From JAHFUS01 sp035689115 (GTDB taxonomy: Bacteria > Actinomycetota > Acidimicrobiia > Acidimicrobiales > GCA-2861595): DNA of 64,000 nt. Below, piece by piece: positions 26,544 to 36,157 of this stretch. Where the stretch lies: NCBI GenBank assembly GCA_035689115.1, contig DASSMA010000033.1:14575-78574 (forward strand), read 5' to 3'. Position numbers and translations under genes: made by a program. The first letter of the stretch is position 1. Each line of letters opens with the position of its first letter. The notes under the pieces were generated by a model. That model ran no database searches. It was not told where the DNA came from and worked only from the letters and a program-made list of their open reading frames with translations.

Positions 26544-27668
26544 ATGCGGCGGATCTTGGGTCCACGTCTTCGGATTTTGCGGTGGTCGATCGTGGGCGAG
26601 GCGCTGCTCGCCCTTGTCCTGCTGGCCGCCGCGTCGGAGGCGGCCACCCCGCCCCCCACCCTTCTCGGCACCTACTACGGCAACCAGGGCTGGGCCATGG
26701 GCGACGTGCGGGCCATGGAGTCCTGGCAGGGGCGCCGGAACGCCGTCGTGGAGCTGTTCACCGACTGGAACGGCAGCCGCAAGACGCTCGACAACCTGTT
26801 CAAGCAGCAGCTTCCCAACATCTGGGCCAACGGCAACGTGCCCCTGCTCACGTGGGAGCCGTTCACCTCGGCCTCCACGCCGGCCGACGTGGAGGTGCGC
26901 ATCGCGCGGGGCGACTACGACGGCTACGTCCGCACGTGGGCCGGGCGGCTGGCCGGCTTCCTGGCCGGCGCCGACGGGCGGCTGGGCACCCCTGACGACC
27001 GCCGCGTGTACCTGCGGCTGGCCCACGAGGCCAACGGCGACTGGTACCCGTGGGGGGCCGCGATGGGCGTCAACCAGCCGTCCGACTACGTGGCCATGTG
27101 GCAGCGAGTGCACGGCCTCGTGGCGGCCGCCGGCCTCGGGCCCACCACCGTGCAGTGGGTGTGGGCGGTCAACGGCGACGACGTGGGCGGCTTCCGGGCC
27201 GAGGACTTCTACCCGGGCGACGCCTCCGTGGACTGGGTGGCGGTGGACGCCTACAACTGGGGGGCCAGCCAGTCGTGGTCGTCGTGGAAGCCGGCGGCCG
27301 ACGTCCTCGGGCCCATGGTCACGCGCCTGCGGGCGCTGGCGCCGGGCAAGCCGCTGGGCGTCACCGAGACGGCGTCGACGTCGGCCACCTCCGCCGGCCC
27401 CAGCGTGACCGCCAAGAGCGCCTGGATCTCCGACCTGTACGGCTGGGCGCCGGCCAACGGCGTGGGGATGGTCGTGTGGTTCGACACCGACAAGGAGACC
27501 GACTGGGCGGTGTTCGGCGGCTCGGCCGGCGACGAGACGTTCAAGTCCGGGCGCACCACCTACCGGGCCTACTCGGCCTACCGCACCTCCGTGGGGTCGG
27601 CCTCCTACGCCGGCGCCGACCCGGCCAACCCCCGGATCCTCACCGACGACCAGTTCGCTGGCCGCTGA
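26544..27668 (+). CDS. Secreted GH26-like glycoside hydrolase
   Basis: 374 residues from ATG 26544 with AAGGGGG upstream. A signal peptide spans residues 1-34. The mature part has a TIM-barrel pattern in which LRLAHEANGDWYPWG supplies the probable acid/base Glu (E162) and PLGVTETAST the probable nucleophile Glu (E275), as in beta-mannanases of family GH26. VQWVWAVNGDD and DWVAVDAYNWG are other typical strands. It probably cuts a beta-linked polysaccharide outside the cell; the exact linkage is not known. Its last 29 bases overlap the end of the convergent YihY gene. Confidence 0.75.
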   Translation: MRRILGPRLRILRWSIVGEALLALVLLAAASEAATPPPTLLGTYYGNQGWAMGDVRAMESWQGRRNAVVELFTDWNGSRKTLDNLFKQQLPNIWANGNVPLLTWEPFTSASTPADVEVRIARGDYDGYVRTWAGRLAGFLAGADGRLGTPDDRRVYLRLAHEANGDWYPWGAAMGVNQPSDYVAMWQRVHGLVAAAGLGPTTVQWVWAVNGDDVGGFRAEDFYPGDASVDWVAVDAYNWGASQSWSSWKPAADVLGPMVTRLRALAPGKPLGVTETASTSATSAGPSVTAKSAWISDLYGWAPANGVGMVVWFDTDKETDWAVFGGSAGDETFKSGRTTYRAYSAYRTSVGSASYAGADPANPRILTDDQFAGR

Positions 27669-28872
27669 CGGCCGAGTCGCCGTTGCCGTTGCCGTTGAAG
27701 CCGACGCCGACCTCGACCTCGGGCCGGCGCTCCTCGACCTCGGCGTAGGAGGCGTAGGCCCGCTTGTCGGCCGGCGTGAGGTCCCCGGTGAGGGCTCGGG
27801 GCCACAGGCGGCCGGCCCGCACCACGTTGACCTCGGCGGCCAGCAGGGTGAGCTGGGCCTGGAGGTACATCCACGACAGCAGGCCGAGCACCACGGCGAA
27901 CATGCCGTAGGTCTGGCTGGCGCCCTTGAGCTGGTGGCCGACGTAGTAGCTGCCCACCGCCTGGAGGGCGAACCACGCCACGCCGGCGACCACGGCGCCG
28001 GGGAGGAGGTCGCGCACGCCCACGTCGCGCACGGTGAGCACCCGGAAGCCGAGCAGGAAGATGCCGACGTCGGCGGCGACGGCGACCACCAGGCCGGCGG
28101 CCCGCAGGGGGATGTGGACGGCGCCGCTGCCGGCACCCAGGCCGGAGAGGGTGGTGGTGATCACCACGCCACCGCCCAGGACGAGCAACAGCAGGGCAGC
28201 GCGTACGAGGGCCCGGACGAAGGTGGGGCGCTCCCGCTTGGGCACCTCCCAGATGTCGTCCATGGCGCTGCCGGCCGCCTTCATCACGCCCATGCCGCCC
28301 CACAGGGCGCCGGCCACGCCGACGACGAGGGCGGCGGCGCTGCCGTGGAGGGAGTGGACGTTGGTTCGCAGCTGGTCGCCGATCACCGGGAACTCCGAGA
28401 GGGCCGACGACAGGATGCGCCGCTGGAGCTCCGGGTGCCCGGCCAGCACGGTGCCGAGCACGGTGGTGAGCACGAGCAGGAGTGGGAACAGCGACAGGAA
28501 GCCGTAGTAGGCGATGAGGGCGGCCAGGTTGCCGGCCGAGTCGTCGCCGAACTTGCGCACAACGGCCAGCGGGAACGCCAGCCACGGCCGGCGCTGCTGG
28601 AGTTCGTCCACCCGGCGCACGATCTTGTTGGGGGGCGCCGGCTGCTGGTCGGCGTGCTCCTCCTTGATGGGGCCGGCGGCCGCCATCGGGTTGCGGGGCG
28701 CCGGCTCCTCGGCCGCCGGTTCCTGGGTGGGCGCCGGCCGGGACCGCCGGCCGACCAGCGCGCCCAGAGCGGCGCCGCCGGCCGCTGCCGACGCGCCGAT
28801 GGCGGCCAGCCGGGATGCCGGCGTGGCGCGGTGCACGCGGACCTGTACACCTCCGGATGACTGTCGAGCCAC
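27640..28872 (-). CDS. YihY/BrkB-family membrane protein
   Basis: 410 residues from GTG 28872 with GAGGAGG nine bases upstream. The N-terminal 90 residues are Ala/Pro-rich and cytoplasmic-looking. Then six membrane segments follow, beginning NLAALIAYYGFLSLFPLLLV, a signature of the YihY (formerly RNase BN/BrkB) family, with GSYYVGHQLKGASQTYG and LSWMYLQAQLTLLAAEVN further on. Function is unsettled; the old tRNA-processing claim was withdrawn. The C-terminus has an NGNGNG run encoded by GCC-GTT triplet repeats near 27680. Confidence 0.85.
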   Translation of the reverse strand: MARQSSGGVQVRVHRATPASRLAAIGASAAAGGAALGALVGRRSRPAPTQEPAAEEPAPRNPMAAAGPIKEEHADQQPAPPNKIVRRVDELQQRRPWLAFPLAVVRKFGDDSAGNLAALIAYYGFLSLFPLLLVLTTVLGTVLAGHPELQRRILSSALSEFPVIGDQLRTNVHSLHGSAAALVVGVAGALWGGMGVMKAAGSAMDDIWEVPKRERPTFVRALVRAALLLLVLGGGVVITTTLSGLGAGSGAVHIPLRAAGLVVAVAADVGIFLLGFRVLTVRDVGVRDLLPGAVVAGVAWFALQAVGSYYVGHQLKGASQTYGMFAVVLGLLSWMYLQAQLTLLAAEVNVVRAGRLWPRALTGDLTPADKRAYASYAEVEERRPEVEVGVGFNGNGNGDSAVSGQRTGRR

Positions 28873-28951
28873 GGTTCGACCTCCTCGTCGCCGGGACTAT
28901 TCCCCGGCGACACCCCCGCCTCACCCTGCTCGCCACTCGCTGACCGCCTGT

Positions 28952-28981
28952 CCCGAGTACATAGGGTGCGGAATCCGCACC

Positions 28982-28994
<13 letters not shown>
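28952..28994. repeat. 43-base perfect palindrome, copy 2
   Basis: The same 20-base arms as at 6084-6126, here with AAT in the centre. It contains the last five codons and the TAG stop (28982-28984) of the ABC-F gene. It lies between that gene and the YihY gene. Identity of both arms between two sites 23 kb apart means a repeated element rather than chance. Confidence 0.9.
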
Positions 28995-30619
<1,625 letters not shown>

Positions 30620-30673
30620 CAGAAAAGGGTAGCGAGCGGCTTCCCGCCTACCGCCGGGAGGGGACGCTCCCGG

Positions 30674-30874
30674 CTACTTCAGGCGGAGGTGTACGGAAAA
30701 CGTGCACATCCAGTGGATCTCGGGCGGCCGCGGGACAGGCACCCGGGTGGCCGGGTGCCACCGGGCGTGAGGCCACGGCCCGGCACCCGGGCCGCACGCC
30801 GCGCCGCCACCACCACAGGCGCCAGCGCCACCTCCGCAGCAGCAGTGCCAGCCGGGCCCGTGCCATGGGGCCAT
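30674..30874 (-). CDS. Small Cys/Gly-rich protein of unknown function
   Basis: A 66-residue frame from ATG 30874 to TAG 30674. The first third is HCCCGGGAGACGGGGAACG, with five Cys in a short span, and the end reads PPEIHWMCTFSVHLRLK. The Cys/Gly block may bind a metal, and the closing IHWMCTFSVHL looks like a real amphipathic strand rather than noise. The ribosome site is weak and a competing Arg-rich frame covers the same bases, so this is uncertain. It fills most of the 315-base gap between the ABC-F start and the DinB gene. Confidence 0.4.
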   Translation of the reverse strand: MAPWHGPGWHCCCGGGAGACGGGGAACGPGAGPWPHARWHPATRVPVPRPPEIHWMCTFSVHLRLK

Positions 30875-30934
30875 CGTGACCGACGGAATCGTCGCCGTCA
30901 TGCGATTTTGGGCGGTCGCCCCCTGGGGAGGGGC

Positions 30935-31543
30935 ATGCTGGACGCCATGCCCGACGACGAGGCCAAGGCGGTGCTGCTGCGCTACCTCCGGACGGCGCGG
31001 GAGGCGGTGGTGTGGAAGCTCGACGGCCTGTCCGAGTACGACGCCCGCCGACCCGTCGTGCCCACCGGCACCAACCTCCTCGGCCTGGTGAAGCACCTGG
31101 CCTGCGTGGAAGCGGAGTACCTCGGCGTGGTCTTCGGCCGACCCTTCTCCGAGCCGATGCCGTGGACGGACGGGGACGCCGATCCCAACGACGACATGTG
31201 GGCCACCCCCGAGGAGACGCGCGAGGTCATCGTCGACCTGTACCGGCGGGCGTGGGCCCACGCCGACGCCACCGTCGACTCCCTGCCGCTCGACGCCCAG
31301 GGCCGGGTGCCGTGGTGGCCGCCGGAGCGCGCCGGCGTCACGCTGCACACCGTCCTCGTGCACATCACGGCGGAGACGAACCGCCACGCCGGCCACGCCG
31401 ACATCGTGCGGGAGCTGGTCGACGGTGCCGCCGGCCTCAGGCCGGACAGCTCGAACCTCCCGCCCGGCGACCGGTCGTGGTGGGAGGGCCACCGGGCCCG
31501 GGTCGAGGCCGCCGCCCGGGAGGCCGCGGCGAGGGCAGACTGA
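30935..31543 (+). CDS. DinB-family protein
   Basis: About 202 residues from ATG 30935 (ATG 30947 is an alternative). It is a four-helix bundle of the DinB/YfiT superfamily: LLRYLRTAREAVVWKLDGLS opens it, NLLGLVKHLACVEAEYLG carries the first metal His, and LHTVLVHITAETNRHAGHADIVREL carries the other two. These proteins bind a divalent metal and some act as thiol S-transferases; no substrate can be proposed. It ends six bases before the AlaX start, so the two are likely one transcript. Confidence 0.85.
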   Translation: MLDAMPDDEAKAVLLRYLRTAREAVVWKLDGLSEYDARRPVVPTGTNLLGLVKHLACVEAEYLGVVFGRPFSEPMPWTDGDADPNDDMWATPEETREVIVDLYRRAWAHADATVDSLPLDAQGRVPWWPPERAGVTLHTVLVHITAETNRHAGHADIVRELVDGAAGLRPDSSNLPPGDRSWWEGHRARVEAAAREAAARAD

Positions 31544-31548
31544 GGGGC

Positions 31549-32263
31549 GTGGGCACGGATCAGCTGTTCCTCCGCGACGCCTACCTCCGCGCGTTCGACG
31601 CGACCGTCGCGGCGGTGGACCCGGAGGGCCGGCGACTGGCGCTCGACCGGACCGCCTTCTATCCCACGGGCGGCGGCCAGCCGCACGACACGGGCACCCT
31701 CGCCGGCCTGCCCGTGGTCGAGGTCCGCAAGGCGGGGGAGCACGTCTGGCACACCGTGGCCGGCGACGGCCCCCTTCCGGCCGCGGGCGAGGCCGTCCGC
31801 GGCGAGGTGGACTGGGAGCGCCGGCACGCACTCATGCGGACCCACACCGCCCTGCACGTGTTGCGGCGTGATCTGGAACGAGTGGGGAAAGGCCGTCACC
31901 GGCGGCAACATGGAGCCCCTTTCGGCCCGCATGGACTTCGAGTTCGACCCGCTGCCCGAGGGGTTCGGGGCGGAGGTGGAGCGGCTGGTCAACGCCGAAC
32001 TGGCCGCCGGGCGTCCCATCGAGGTCTCGTTCCTGCCCCGCGGCGAGGCGGTGGCCGACGCCGACCTGATCCGCACCAAGGTCAACCTCATCCCCGAGTC
32101 GGTGGCCGAGATCCGGGTGGTCGACATCGTGGGCCTCGACAAGCAGGCCGACGGCGGCACCCACGTGGCCACCACCGACGAGGTGGGCCGCATCCGCGTG
32201 GTGAAGACCGAGTCGAAGGGCAAGGGCAACAAGCGCATCCGCATCGAGGTCCTCGACCGCTGA
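31549..32263 (+). CDS. AlaX-type trans-editing alanyl-tRNA hydrolase (frameshifted)
   Basis: The N-terminal part reads from GTG 31549 (TAFYPTGGGQPHDTG, RHALMRTHTALHVL with the HxxxH metal pair). The rest is in another frame from about 31868 (WNEWGKAVTGGNM, then DIVGLDKQADGGTHVATTDEVG) to 32263. The break is near 31858-31866, where two bases appear missing or one inserted. Joined, the protein is about 237 residues, the normal size for AlaX-M. The usual CGGTHV is DGGTHV here, so one zinc ligand Cys is replaced. AlaX proteins remove mischarged Ser or Gly from tRNA-Ala. The gene is either broken or carries a sequencing error. Confidence 0.75.
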
Positions 32264-32294
32264 CCGGCGCCCATCAGGGGGTGCCCGCTCGACG

Positions 32295-32714
32295 TCAGGC
32301 GGCCACCAGCGCCGGCCTCCCGGCCCGCACCCGCGGGAGGAGCAGCACCATGGCCACCGCCGCCCAGACCTCGGCGACGGTGCACACCACGTCGGCCGCG
32401 CCGGCCGCCTCGGCGTGCCAGGCCTCCGGCCCGATCGGCAGGCCGACCGTCCGGGACACCGCCCACAGGCCGGCGATGCCCAGGTTGAGGACCACGGCGA
32501 CCCGGGCGCTCAGCGTGGACCCGCGGGTGGCCACCAGGGCGGCGGCGGCGGCGATCTGCGCCACGCCCATGGCGTAGAAGGCCAGCCCGAAGGAGGTGGA
32601 CTCCATCATGTGCTCGGGGCCGAACCGCAGGTGCACCCAGCCGGCGGCGGCGATCATCCCGGCCGTGGCCAGGGTGACGGAGAGCACCTGGGGGGACGGG
32701 GGCGGGCGGCGCAT
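32295..32714 (-). CDS. Small four-helix membrane protein
   Basis: 139 residues from ATG 32714 with GGAG upstream. Four hydrophobic segments: LSVTLATAGMIAAAGWVHL, FGLAFYAMGVAQIAAAAALV, VAVVLNLGIAGLWAVS and ADVVCTVAEVWAAVAMVLLL. An HLRFGPEHMMEST loop lies between the first and second. It resembles small actinobacterial membrane proteins of no known function. It stands alone between convergent AlaX and the AlkZ-like gene. Confidence 0.65.
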   Translation of the reverse strand: MRRPPPSPQVLSVTLATAGMIAAAGWVHLRFGPEHMMESTSFGLAFYAMGVAQIAAAAALVATRGSTLSARVAVVLNLGIAGLWAVSRTVGLPIGPEAWHAEAAGAADVVCTVAEVWAAVAMVLLLPRVRAGRPALVAA

Positions 32715-32782
32715 GGTCGGAGTCTCCCCGCCGCCCCCTCCCGGCGGGCAGGGCCGTTCGGCCCCTTCGTCCCGCCGAACGT

Positions 32783-33982
32783 CTATTTCCCCGGGAGCAG
32801 CAGGGGGGCGAGGTCGCCGCGGTCCTCGACGACCACCCGGTCGAGGGCGAGCCACCCCGCCATGACGTCCAGCTCGCCGGCCAGGGCGCCGGCGACCTCG
32901 GCCGGCGGGGCGCCGTCCTCCACCCAGGCGGCCCGCACCAGCAGGGCGCCGGCCCGGCGGTCGGCCTTGAGGTCGACGCGGGCGACGAGGCGGTCGCCCA
33001 GCAGGAACGGCAGGACGTAGTACCCCCAACGCCGGCGGGCGGCGGGGACGAAGATCTCCAGGCGGTAGTGGAACCCGAAGAGGCGCTCGACGCGGGGCCG
33101 GAACCACACCAGCGAGTCGAACGGCGACACCAGGGCCGGGGTGGCCGGCGGCCGGCGGGGCACCCGGAGCCCCGGCAGGGCGAAGGCCGGGCGGTGCCAC
33201 CCCTCCACCGCCACCGGCACCAGCCGTCCCTCCGCCACCAGCCCGGCGACGACCGGGCGGACCTCGGGCACCGACTGGCGGTGGTAGTCGGCCAGGTCCT
33301 CGACGGTGGCCACGCCGAGCGCCCCGGCGGCGATGAGCAGGAGGGCGGCCCGGGCCTCCTGCTCGGGCGGGGTGGGGGCGGCCAGCACGGCGGCCGGCAG
33401 CACCCGCTCGGGGAGGTCGTACTCGAGCTCGAAGGACGGGCGCCGGCGCACCGCCAGGCGCCCCGTCCACGAGAGCCACTCGAGGGCCCGCTTGCCGTCG
33501 CTCCAGGACCACCACGGCCCCCGCCGGGCCTCGCCGCCGTCGGCCAGCTCGCCGGCTGCCAGCGGTCCCCGGTCGGCGACCTCGCCGTAGACCGTCTCGA
33601 CGAAGGCCGCCTTCTCGCGGGACACCCGGAGGGCGCCGCCCCACACGTTGCCGTCGGCGGCCGCCGCCATGCGCCACCGGACCAGCGGGTGGGCCTCCAC
33701 GGGGAGCAGCGAGCGCTCGTGGCTCCACGCCTCGAACAGCGAGGCGCCGCGACCCCACGCCGCCCGGTCCAGCAGGCCCTGGTCGTAGGGGCCGAGCCGG
33801 GAGAACAGCGGCAGGTAGTGGGCCCTGACGAGGACGTTGACCGAGTCGAGCTGGAAGAGCCCGACGCGGTCGACCACCCGCCGCACGTGGCGGGCGTCGA
33901 CCCGGCCGCCCGGCCGGCGGTCGTAGAAGCCCTGGGCGGCCAGGGCCGCCCGGCGGGCCTGGCCGGCTGTCAGCCGTTCCAC
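32783..33982 (-). CDS. Winged-helix DNA glycosylase-like protein (AlkZ/YcaQ family)
   Basis: 399 residues from GTG 33982. It opens LTAGQARRAALAAQGF and continues VVDRVGLFQLDSVNVLVRAHYLPLFSRLG, the characteristic beginning of the AlkZ/YcaQ (HTH_42) family, in which the QxD-type loop is catalytic (here QLDSVN). EAWSHERSLLP and the C-terminal SPFDSLVWFRPRVERLFGF also match. Members remove alkylated bases or unhook interstrand DNA cross-links made by azinomycin-like agents. It might protect against a cross-linker, but no biosynthetic cluster is nearby. Confidence 0.85.
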   Translation of the reverse strand: MERLTAGQARRAALAAQGFYDRRPGGRVDARHVRRVVDRVGLFQLDSVNVLVRAHYLPLFSRLGPYDQGLLDRAAWGRGASLFEAWSHERSLLPVEAHPLVRWRMAAAADGNVWGGALRVSREKAAFVETVYGEVADRGPLAAGELADGGEARRGPWWSWSDGKRALEWLSWTGRLAVRRRPSFELEYDLPERVLPAAVLAAPTPPEQEARAALLLIAAGALGVATVEDLADYHRQSVPEVRPVVAGLVAEGRLVPVAVEGWHRPAFALPGLRVPRRPPATPALVSPFDSLVWFRPRVERLFGFHYRLEIFVPAARRRWGYYVLPFLLGDRLVARVDLKADRRAGALLVRAAWVEDGAPPAEVAGALAGELDVMAGWLALDRVVVEDRGDLAPLLLPGK

Positions 33983-34043
33983 CGCCCCACGATGTCCGAG
34001 GCGGGCGGCCGGCGGCCAGCCGGCGGATTCGGCCGCCGCCGGT

Positions 34044-34760
34044 ATGGGTATCCGTGGCCCGGTGCCCGAGGACCGCCCTGCCGTGCTGATGGACGTCGAC
34101 GGAACCCTCGTCGACACGAACTGGTTCCACACCGTCTCCTGGTGGCGCGCCTTCCGCGACGCCGGCGAGGACGTCTCCATGTCGAAGATCCACCCGCTCA
34201 TCGGCATGGGGGCGCCGGGACTGGTCGAGCGGGTCCTCGGCCGGCCGGACGAGAAGGTCGTCGACGGCCACGCCGACCAGTACAAGCCCTTCCTGGACGA
34301 GGTGCGCCCTTTCCCGCGCGCCCGCGATCTGCTCGAGGAGCTGCGGCGGCGGGGAGTCCTCGTCGTGCTGGCGACGTCGTCGGACGAGCGGGACGTCCCC
34401 CGCCTCCAGGAGATCATCGGCGGCTCCGTCGACGGCGTCGTCTGCAAGAGCGACGTGGAGCGGGGCAAGCCGGCGCCCGACATCTTCGGCGCCGCCCTCG
34501 ATCGCTTCGACCTCGAACCCGGCCGCACGTTGGTGGTGGGCGACACGGTGTGGGACGTGGAGGCGGCCGCCGAGCTCGGTCTGGGCGTGGTGGCGGTGCT
34601 CACGGGCGGAGTCACCCGGGACCAGCTCACCGATGCCGGCGCCGTCGCCGTCTACGAGGACGTGGCCGACCTGCTCGACAACCTCGACGAGAGCCCGCTC
34701 GGCGAGCTGCTCAGATCCAGTCCTTCCGCCGGTAGTACCAGAGCTGGCCGAGGGTCGTGA
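34044..34760 (+). CDS. HAD-family hydrolase (phosphatase)
   Basis: 238 residues. The HAD motifs are in order: LMDVDGTLVDTN with the nucleophile Asp, LATSSDERD (motif II Thr/Ser), KSDVERGKPAPDIF (motif III Lys) and VVGDTVWDVEAA (motif IV acidic pair). The helical cap after motif I places it with phosphoglycolate phosphatase-like members. The substrate is unknown. Its last 50 bases overlap the 3' end of the convergent corA gene, and the C-terminal tail looks unconserved. Confidence 0.88.
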   Translation: MGIRGPVPEDRPAVLMDVDGTLVDTNWFHTVSWWRAFRDAGEDVSMSKIHPLIGMGAPGLVERVLGRPDEKVVDGHADQYKPFLDEVRPFPRARDLLEELRRRGVLVVLATSSDERDVPRLQEIIGGSVDGVVCKSDVERGKPAPDIFGAALDRFDLEPGRTLVVGDTVWDVEAAAELGLGVVAVLTGGVTRDQLTDAGAVAVYEDVADLLDNLDESPLGELLRSSPSAGSTRAGRGS

Positions 34761-35628
34761 CGACGATGAGGAGCCACGAGAACCCATAGCCCTGGGCCCA
34801 GCGCGTCTCGGGGATGTGCTCGAAGTTCTGCCCGTAGAGGCCGACGATGAAGGTCGGCACCAGCAGCAGGGACGCCACCACCGTGAGGCGCTTCATCACC
34901 TCGTTCTGGTCGTTTGACACCTTGGACTGGTGGTAGTCCCGCACGCCGGAGATGAAGTCGCGCGCCGCCTCCAGGCCGTCGGTGGACCGGAGGAGCTTGT
35001 CGTAGGCGTCGCCGAAGTGCAGCTCGACCTCGTGGGGAAAGAGGTCGCCGCTGTCCAGCTCGACGCGGTTGTCGATCACCCGCCGCACAGCGTCCCTGGT
35101 GGGGGCGACGGTACGGCGGATGTGCAGCAGATCGTGGCGCAGGTCCGACAGCCGGCGCCGGATCTTGTCGCTGCTCCAGTCCTCGACGTGGTCCTCCAGT
35201 TCGTCGATCTCGTCCTGGAGGCCGTCGACCAGGTCGAGGAAGCCCTCGGCCACCTGGTCGACGATGCGGTAGGCGAGCATCCCGGCGCTCGGGTCGTGCT
35301 TGCAGGCGTCGCGCAGCGTGGTGAGGTCGAGCGGCTTGCCGTCGGGGGGCGTCTTCCGCACGGTGAGCACCACGTCGGGGGTGAGGACGAGGTCGACCTC
35401 CTGGTAGTAGACGCGGTCCTCGGCGGGCACCACCACCGGCACCAGCAGCACCCCGAAGGCGTAGGAGCCGTGGCTCTCCAGCTTCGGCCGGGGCTCGTCG
35501 CCGTGGACCATGGGCTCCAGCAGGTCGTCCAGGGCCTGGGGGTGCAGGTGGTTGCGGCTCCACTTCTCCCGCAATTGGTGCTCGTCCGGGTCCAGCAGGT
35601 CGATCCACTCGGCGGTCGTCGCAGGCAT
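34711..35628 (-). CDS. CorA-like divalent cation transporter (GQN variant)
   Basis: 305 residues. A long cytoplasmic domain with coiled helices (EGFLDLVDGLQDEIDELEDH) is followed by two C-terminal membrane segments: VASLLLVPTFIVGLYGQNF and SWLLIVVTTLGQLWYY. CorA channels carry GMN at the end of the first membrane helix; here it reads YGQNF, so Met is replaced by Gln. Variants of this loop exist in the superfamily (for example ZntB uses GVN-like loops), which may change ion choice. The protein should form a pentamer moving Mg2+ or another divalent ion. Confidence 0.85.
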   Translation of the reverse strand: MPATTAEWIDLLDPDEHQLREKWSRNHLHPQALDDLLEPMVHGDEPRPKLESHGSYAFGVLLVPVVVPAEDRVYYQEVDLVLTPDVVLTVRKTPPDGKPLDLTTLRDACKHDPSAGMLAYRIVDQVAEGFLDLVDGLQDEIDELEDHVEDWSSDKIRRRLSDLRHDLLHIRRTVAPTRDAVRRVIDNRVELDSGDLFPHEVELHFGDAYDKLLRSTDGLEAARDFISGVRDYHQSKVSNDQNEVMKRLTVVASLLLVPTFIVGLYGQNFEHIPETRWAQGYGFSWLLIVVTTLGQLWYYRRKDWI

Positions 35629-35649
35629 GGCCCGAACGCTAGAAGGCTC

Positions 35650-36063
35650 TCAGGTCACCTGGATCACCACGGTCGTCGACGCGACCACCGTCCCGCCCAC
35701 CGTCACCATGACGAGCAGGTCGTGCTCGCCGATGGTCGCCTGCTTGACGTGGATGTTCGTCCAGAACTGGTGGGTCTTCGTGCTGTAGGAGACGGGCACC
35801 GGCGTGATGTCGAGGGCGACGACCACGCCCGGCAGGATCGCCGCCGACGCGGCGTCGCTCAGCGGGCCGTTGGCGTCGGCCACGCGGAACGACACCGGCA
35901 GCCGTCCGCTCGGATTGATGACGGTGCCGGGTGTGGGCGTGAGGTCCTGGATGGCGTACCCGACCACGTCCTGCACGTCCATGGCCATCGCCGGCGGGGC
36001 GACGACGGCCACCGCGACGACGGTTCCGGCGATGCCGCACAGCACCCGCTTGAGAATCGACAT
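35650..36063 (-). CDS. Secreted protein with an Ig-like fold
   Basis: 137 residues from ATG 36063, with GAGGAGGGATG upstream. A clear signal peptide (MSILKRVLCGIAG, then a hydrophobic run ending PAMAMDV) is followed by about 110 residues rich in beta strands: FRVADANGPLSDAA, VVALDITPVPVSYSTKT and HDLLVMVTVGGTVVASTTVV. This looks like one Ig/fibronectin-like module. I know no named family. It lies 21 bases upstream of corA on the same strand. Confidence 0.6.
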   Translation of the reverse strand: MSILKRVLCGIAGTVVAVAVVAPPAMAMDVQDVVGYAIQDLTPTPGTVINPSGRLPVSFRVADANGPLSDAASAAILPGVVVALDITPVPVSYSTKTHQFWTNIHVKQATIGEHDLLVMVTVGGTVVASTTVVIQVT

Positions 36064-36157
36064 GGCATCCCTCCTCGTGTTGCCTCTGAGGAGGAAGTGG
36101 AACGCACCAGGCGGCGATTGCCAGTGCCGAACGTCCCCGATCCGGCCGCCGGAGGGA

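Noticed and set aside
30648..30866. An Arg/Trp-rich frame opposite the DinB upstream region
   Set aside because: Composition is that of an out-of-frame translation; the Cys-rich frame in the same place is the better candidate.
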